A DNA stretch of 9,410 nt. It comes from an uncultured Prevotella sp. GTDB taxonomy: Bacteria; Bacteroidota; Bacteroidia; Bacteroidales; Bacteroidaceae. Where the stretch lies: positions 1-9,410 of the forward strand of contig CALFIY010000054.1 of NCBI GenBank assembly GCA_937877595.1, in the 5' to 3' direction. This document shows positions 7,426 through 9,410 of this stretch, piece after piece. How positions within the stretch are numbered: the stretch's first letter is position 1; each line of letters begins with the position of its first letter. Below the pieces are notes generated by a model that saw nothing but the letters and a program-made list of their open reading frames with translations, had not been told where the DNA came from and ran no database searches. Made by a program: the position numbers and the translations under genes.

Positions 7426-7457
7426 CAAAGGTAGCAGAAAAAGCGGTATGCACCAAA
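7426..7457 (-). promoter_or_regulatory. Bacteroidota-type sigma-A promoter of dxs-trkA-trkH
   Basis: On the minus strand a TTTG (-33 element, 7457-7454) is followed by exactly 20 bases and then TACCTTTG (-7 element, 7433-7426). This matches the Bacteroidota vegetative consensus TTTG-N19/21-TAnnTTTG. Transcription should begin near 7420, leaving a leader of about 20 bases before the GTG at 7398. It shows that dxs need not depend on readthrough from the S41 peptidase gene. Confidence 0.85.
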
Positions 7458-7509
7458 TATATTGTGAGAATTCGCGCCTGCGCGGCTCAACTTTTGACTT
7501 ATCCCCACA

Positions 7510-9225
7510 TTATTGCCCGCCCCCGTCGCCGCCTCGCAGTATCTGTTGGTATGCTCCTGGGGTAGTCAGCAACTCAAGGGCCTTTGCTACCACTTTGTCG
7601 TGCTGTATTGCGGCTTCCATCTGGCCTGCCTGATAGTAGTAGGCAGCCAAGATATGCTGCTCTATCATGCGGCATATCTCGTCGCGGTGTCTGTCAAGTT
7701 CGCGCGATAGGTCGTGGTGGTCGAGTTTTGCCTTGAGGACTTCGAATTCGGCCTTTGCATCATCGTAGTAGCCTTCGAAGCGCGCAACATCCACCAGTTC
7801 GTTATACTTTTTGCCACTGAGTTGGTCGTAGGTGAAGCCGGCCTTCATAACGCGCTGCTTGAATTCGTCGTAGTCGCTGTCTGAAAGATGGAATTCACGA
7901 GGCTGTGCTATCGTGGGATGACGCTGGATGTAGTCGGTGACAAAGTCGAAGACCGTTTCCGTAGAGTCGAGCCTGTTGAGATAGAGCGTGATATTCGACA
8001 TCGTGTCGGGCTTTATCACCACGTCGGGCATTATGCCGCCACCGTCTCTGACCTCTCTTCCGCCTACGGTATGGAAGACGCATGTCAGCGAGTCGGCAAC
8101 ATGCTCACGGTATCCACCGCCTGTGTGCTTGTAGTTGACAGCCTGTATGCAGCGGCCGCTCGGTATGAAATATTTCGAGGTGGTCAACTTCAGCACAGCA
8201 TTGTAGGGCAGTTCTATATTGGGCACCTGAACCAGCCCCTTACCATACGTGCGCGTACCTATAATTACTGCTCTGTCCAAGTCTTGCATTGCACCGCTCA
8301 CTATCTCGCTGGCCGATGCAGTCTCGTCGTTCACCAGCACGGCGATGGGCATCAGCGTGTCGACAGGCTCCACGCGCGTGGTGTATTGCGTATTGGCACG
8401 GGCTATCTTACCCTTCGTTTCTACAACACGGGTGTCCTTCGGAAGCCACATGCTGGCTATGTCAACACACTCGGCCACCGAGCCACCCGTATTGTCGCGC
8501 AAGTCGAAGACCAGCCTGCGCGCACCGCGCTGTATCAGTTCCAGATAGGCCAGCCGCATCTGCTTTGCCGGCTCGCCAGAGAAGGTGCCAAGGTATATGT
8601 ATCCTATGCTGTCGTTAAGCATGCCGTAGTAGGTTATCTCCGGCATCTTGATGGTACGTCGGGTTATCTTGAACGAGAGTTTCTTGCCCGTCTGTGGGCG
8701 CTCCACTTTCAGCACAAACGTAGTGCCAGGCTCTCCCCTGAGATGCTCGCTGACAAACGACACGTCCTTGTCTCTCACATCCAGATTGTCAATTTTCAGT
8801 ATCACGTCGCCCTTGCGCAGCCCCACCTCGGCGGCAGGCATTCCAGCGTACGGCTCGTCTATCACCACACGCTTCAGCCTCTGGTGGTATCTCACCAAGG
8901 CGCCAATGCCAGCATACTTTCCCGTCATCATCATCTTGAGGTCTTTCTGCTGCTCCTCGGGATAGTATTCCGTGTAGGGGTCCAGCGAGCGCAACATGGC
9001 CTTTATCGCATTGCCCACCACCTCATTGGCATCGAGCGTGTCGACATACATGAGGTCAAGGTTGCGATACAAAGCATTAAACCTCTCCAGATTTTTCGCC
9101 ACTTCAAGATTGTGGTTCCTGACGTCCTGCGCAGCAGCACCGCACGCCATACATATCAATACGACGACTGTCGAAACGCGCATAAGCGCCGTGCGCACCA
9201 GCCTGTCGAAAGTGTTCTCTTTCAT
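7510..9225 (-). CDS. S41A-family C-terminal processing peptidase, secreted
   Basis: This is a predicted periplasmic serine peptidase of the Tsp/CtpA type, which cleaves proteins near their C-termini using a Ser-Lys dyad. From the ATG at 9225 it has 571 residues. A signal peptide (1 to about 32; basic start, VSTVVVLICMACGAAAQ) is followed by a helical cap, then a PDZ domain (about 105-190, with GLRKGDVILKIDNLDV at 135-150). The protease core follows: DLRDNTGGSVAE near 241-252, nucleophile Ser304 in ETASASEI, and Lys329 in TYGKGLVQ, 25 residues later as in characterised members. A helical C-terminal extension (about 430-571) ends in a glycine-rich tail. The longest frame starts at 9303, but a -7 promoter box (9267-9260) lies inside that extra part, and only the 9225 start puts the signal peptide at the N-terminus. 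The substrate is unknown. Confidence 0.94.
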   Translation of the reverse strand: MKENTFDRLVRTALMRVSTVVVLICMACGAAAQDVRNHNLEVAKNLERFNALYRNLDLMYVDTLDANEVVGNAIKAMLRSLDPYTEYYPEEQQKDLKMMMTGKYAGIGALVRYHQRLKRVVIDEPYAGMPAAEVGLRKGDVILKIDNLDVRDKDVSFVSEHLRGEPGTTFVLKVERPQTGKKLSFKITRRTIKMPEITYYGMLNDSIGYIYLGTFSGEPAKQMRLAYLELIQRGARRLVFDLRDNTGGSVAECVDIASMWLPKDTRVVETKGKIARANTQYTTRVEPVDTLMPIAVLVNDETASASEIVSGAMQDLDRAVIIGTRTYGKGLVQVPNIELPYNAVLKLTTSKYFIPSGRCIQAVNYKHTGGGYREHVADSLTCVFHTVGGREVRDGGGIMPDVVIKPDTMSNITLYLNRLDSTETVFDFVTDYIQRHPTIAQPREFHLSDSDYDEFKQRVMKAGFTYDQLSGKKYNELVDVARFEGYYDDAKAEFEVLKAKLDHHDLSRELDRHRDEICRMIEQHILAAYYYQAGQMEAAIQHDKVVAKALELLTTPGAYQQILRGGDGGGQ

Positions 9226-9259
9226 CTCTGTCTTACTTGCTCTTACTCTGTTTTGCGTG

Positions 9260-9267
9260 CAAAAATA
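9260..9267 (-). promoter_or_regulatory. -7 promoter box of the S41 peptidase gene
   Basis: TATTTTTG on the minus strand matches TAnnTTTG and lies 34 bases upstream of the ATG at 9225, a distance close to that seen at dxs. I find no good TTTG at the expected -33 spacing; the bases there read about AATGG, a weak match. The promoter is therefore only half canonical and may be weaker, or helped by a factor. Confidence 0.65.
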
Positions 9268-9307
9268 CAAAAAATTAGCACTCACCGCCATTTTTTTCTT
9301 CAAAAAA

Positions 9308-9338
9308 TTTGCACAGTCCGAAAAAAGCCTTACCTTTG
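9308..9338 (+). promoter_or_regulatory. Bacteroidota-type sigma-A promoter of the tRNA-Asn gene
   Basis: TTTG (9308-9311), a 19-base spacer and TACCTTTG (9331-9338) match the consensus exactly, including spacing. Transcription should start near 9345, about 15 bases before the mature tRNA. Its -7 box is the same TACCTTTG as at dxs. It is divergent from the S41 promoter, with about 40 bases between its -33 box and the S41 -7 box. Confidence 0.9.
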
Positions 9339-9360
9339 CATCCGCTTAAACGAACAAACT

Positions 9361-9410
9361 GCTTCAGTAGCTCAGTTGGTTAGAGCACCTGACTGTTAAT
9401 CAGGGGGTCG
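9361..9410 (+). tRNA. tRNA-Asn (anticodon GTT), cut by the window end
   Basis: The first 50 bases of a tRNA are present. They comprise a 5' acceptor strand GCTTCAG (9361-9367), linker TA, D arm GCTC/GAGC around AGTTGGTTA, and an anticodon stem CCTGA/TCAGG (9388-9392, 9400-9404). The loop is CTGTTAA, placing anticodon GTT at 9395-9397. A GGGTC variable loop follows; the T arm and 3' acceptor strand lie beyond the window. The GTT anticodon reads AAC/AAU, asparagine. Other tRNA genes may follow on the same transcript, but this cannot be seen here. Confidence 0.95.

Noticed and set aside
7474..7485. CGCG-CCTG-CGCG dyad downstream of the S41 gene
   Set aside because: The stem has only four pairs and is not followed by a T-tract, so I do not call it a terminator.
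9301..9304. TTTG on the minus strand as a -33 element for the S41 gene
   Set aside because: It lies 33 bases from the -7 box, far beyond the 19-21 spacing of this promoter class.
7888..9399. 503-codon open frame on the + strand, opposite the S41 peptidase and running into the tRNA
   Set aside because: It mirrors a well-supported peptidase gene, reads through the S41 promoter and the tRNA gene, shows no recognisable domain and is rich in His/Arg/Val as expected of an antisense shadow.

Overview
The window looks like an ordinary core-genome stretch of a Bacteroidota chromosome, most likely a Prevotellaceae-type member of the Bacteroidales. The protein families and their wording of key motifs fit that group (TrkA, TrkH, DXS with GIAEGHAVTF, a small type I phosphomannose isomerase, an S41 peptidase). 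The strongest independent evidence is the promoters: two match the Bacteroidota consensus TTTG-N19/20-TAnnTTTG closely, a third matches its -7 half, and strong Shine-Dalgarno sites are lacking.

Layout from left to right. Positions 1-802 (+ strand) hold the end of a UPF0158-like gene, a strong symmetrical hairpin terminator (437-470) and a C-terminal remnant of a nitroreductase. From 833 to 9225 every gene lies on the minus strand, read right to left: a secreted S41 carboxyl-terminal processing peptidase with its own -7 box; then dxs, trkA and trkH as a tight cluster behind a well-formed promoter; then, after a 90-base gap filled with GGTCAAN heptamers and small inverted repeats, manA and an overlapping papain-like (C1) lipoprotein peptidase. 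At the right edge a tRNA-Asn(GTT) begins on the + strand behind a textbook promoter, divergent from the S41 gene; the window cuts it after 50 bases.

Functionally, dxs makes 1-deoxy-D-xylulose 5-phosphate for isoprenoid synthesis (and thiamine/pyridoxal). TrkA and TrkH form a potassium uptake system: TrkH is the membrane pore and TrkA the cytoplasmic nucleotide-binding gating subunit. The 11-base gap and the 7-base overlap indicate cotranscription. ManA links fructose-6-phosphate to mannose-6-phosphate, and its stop codon overlaps the start of the C1 peptidase, which suggests translational coupling.

The most useful points are corrections rather than a new system. The promoter boxes show that the longest-ORF starts of both dxs and the S41 peptidase are too far upstream. 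ManA seems to lack a short N-terminal block usual in its family, the nitroreductase is a half-gene, and the trkH-manA gap carries a heptamer repeat cluster. I found no CRISPR, insertion sequence, phage or defence system, and nothing I would call a new biological system.
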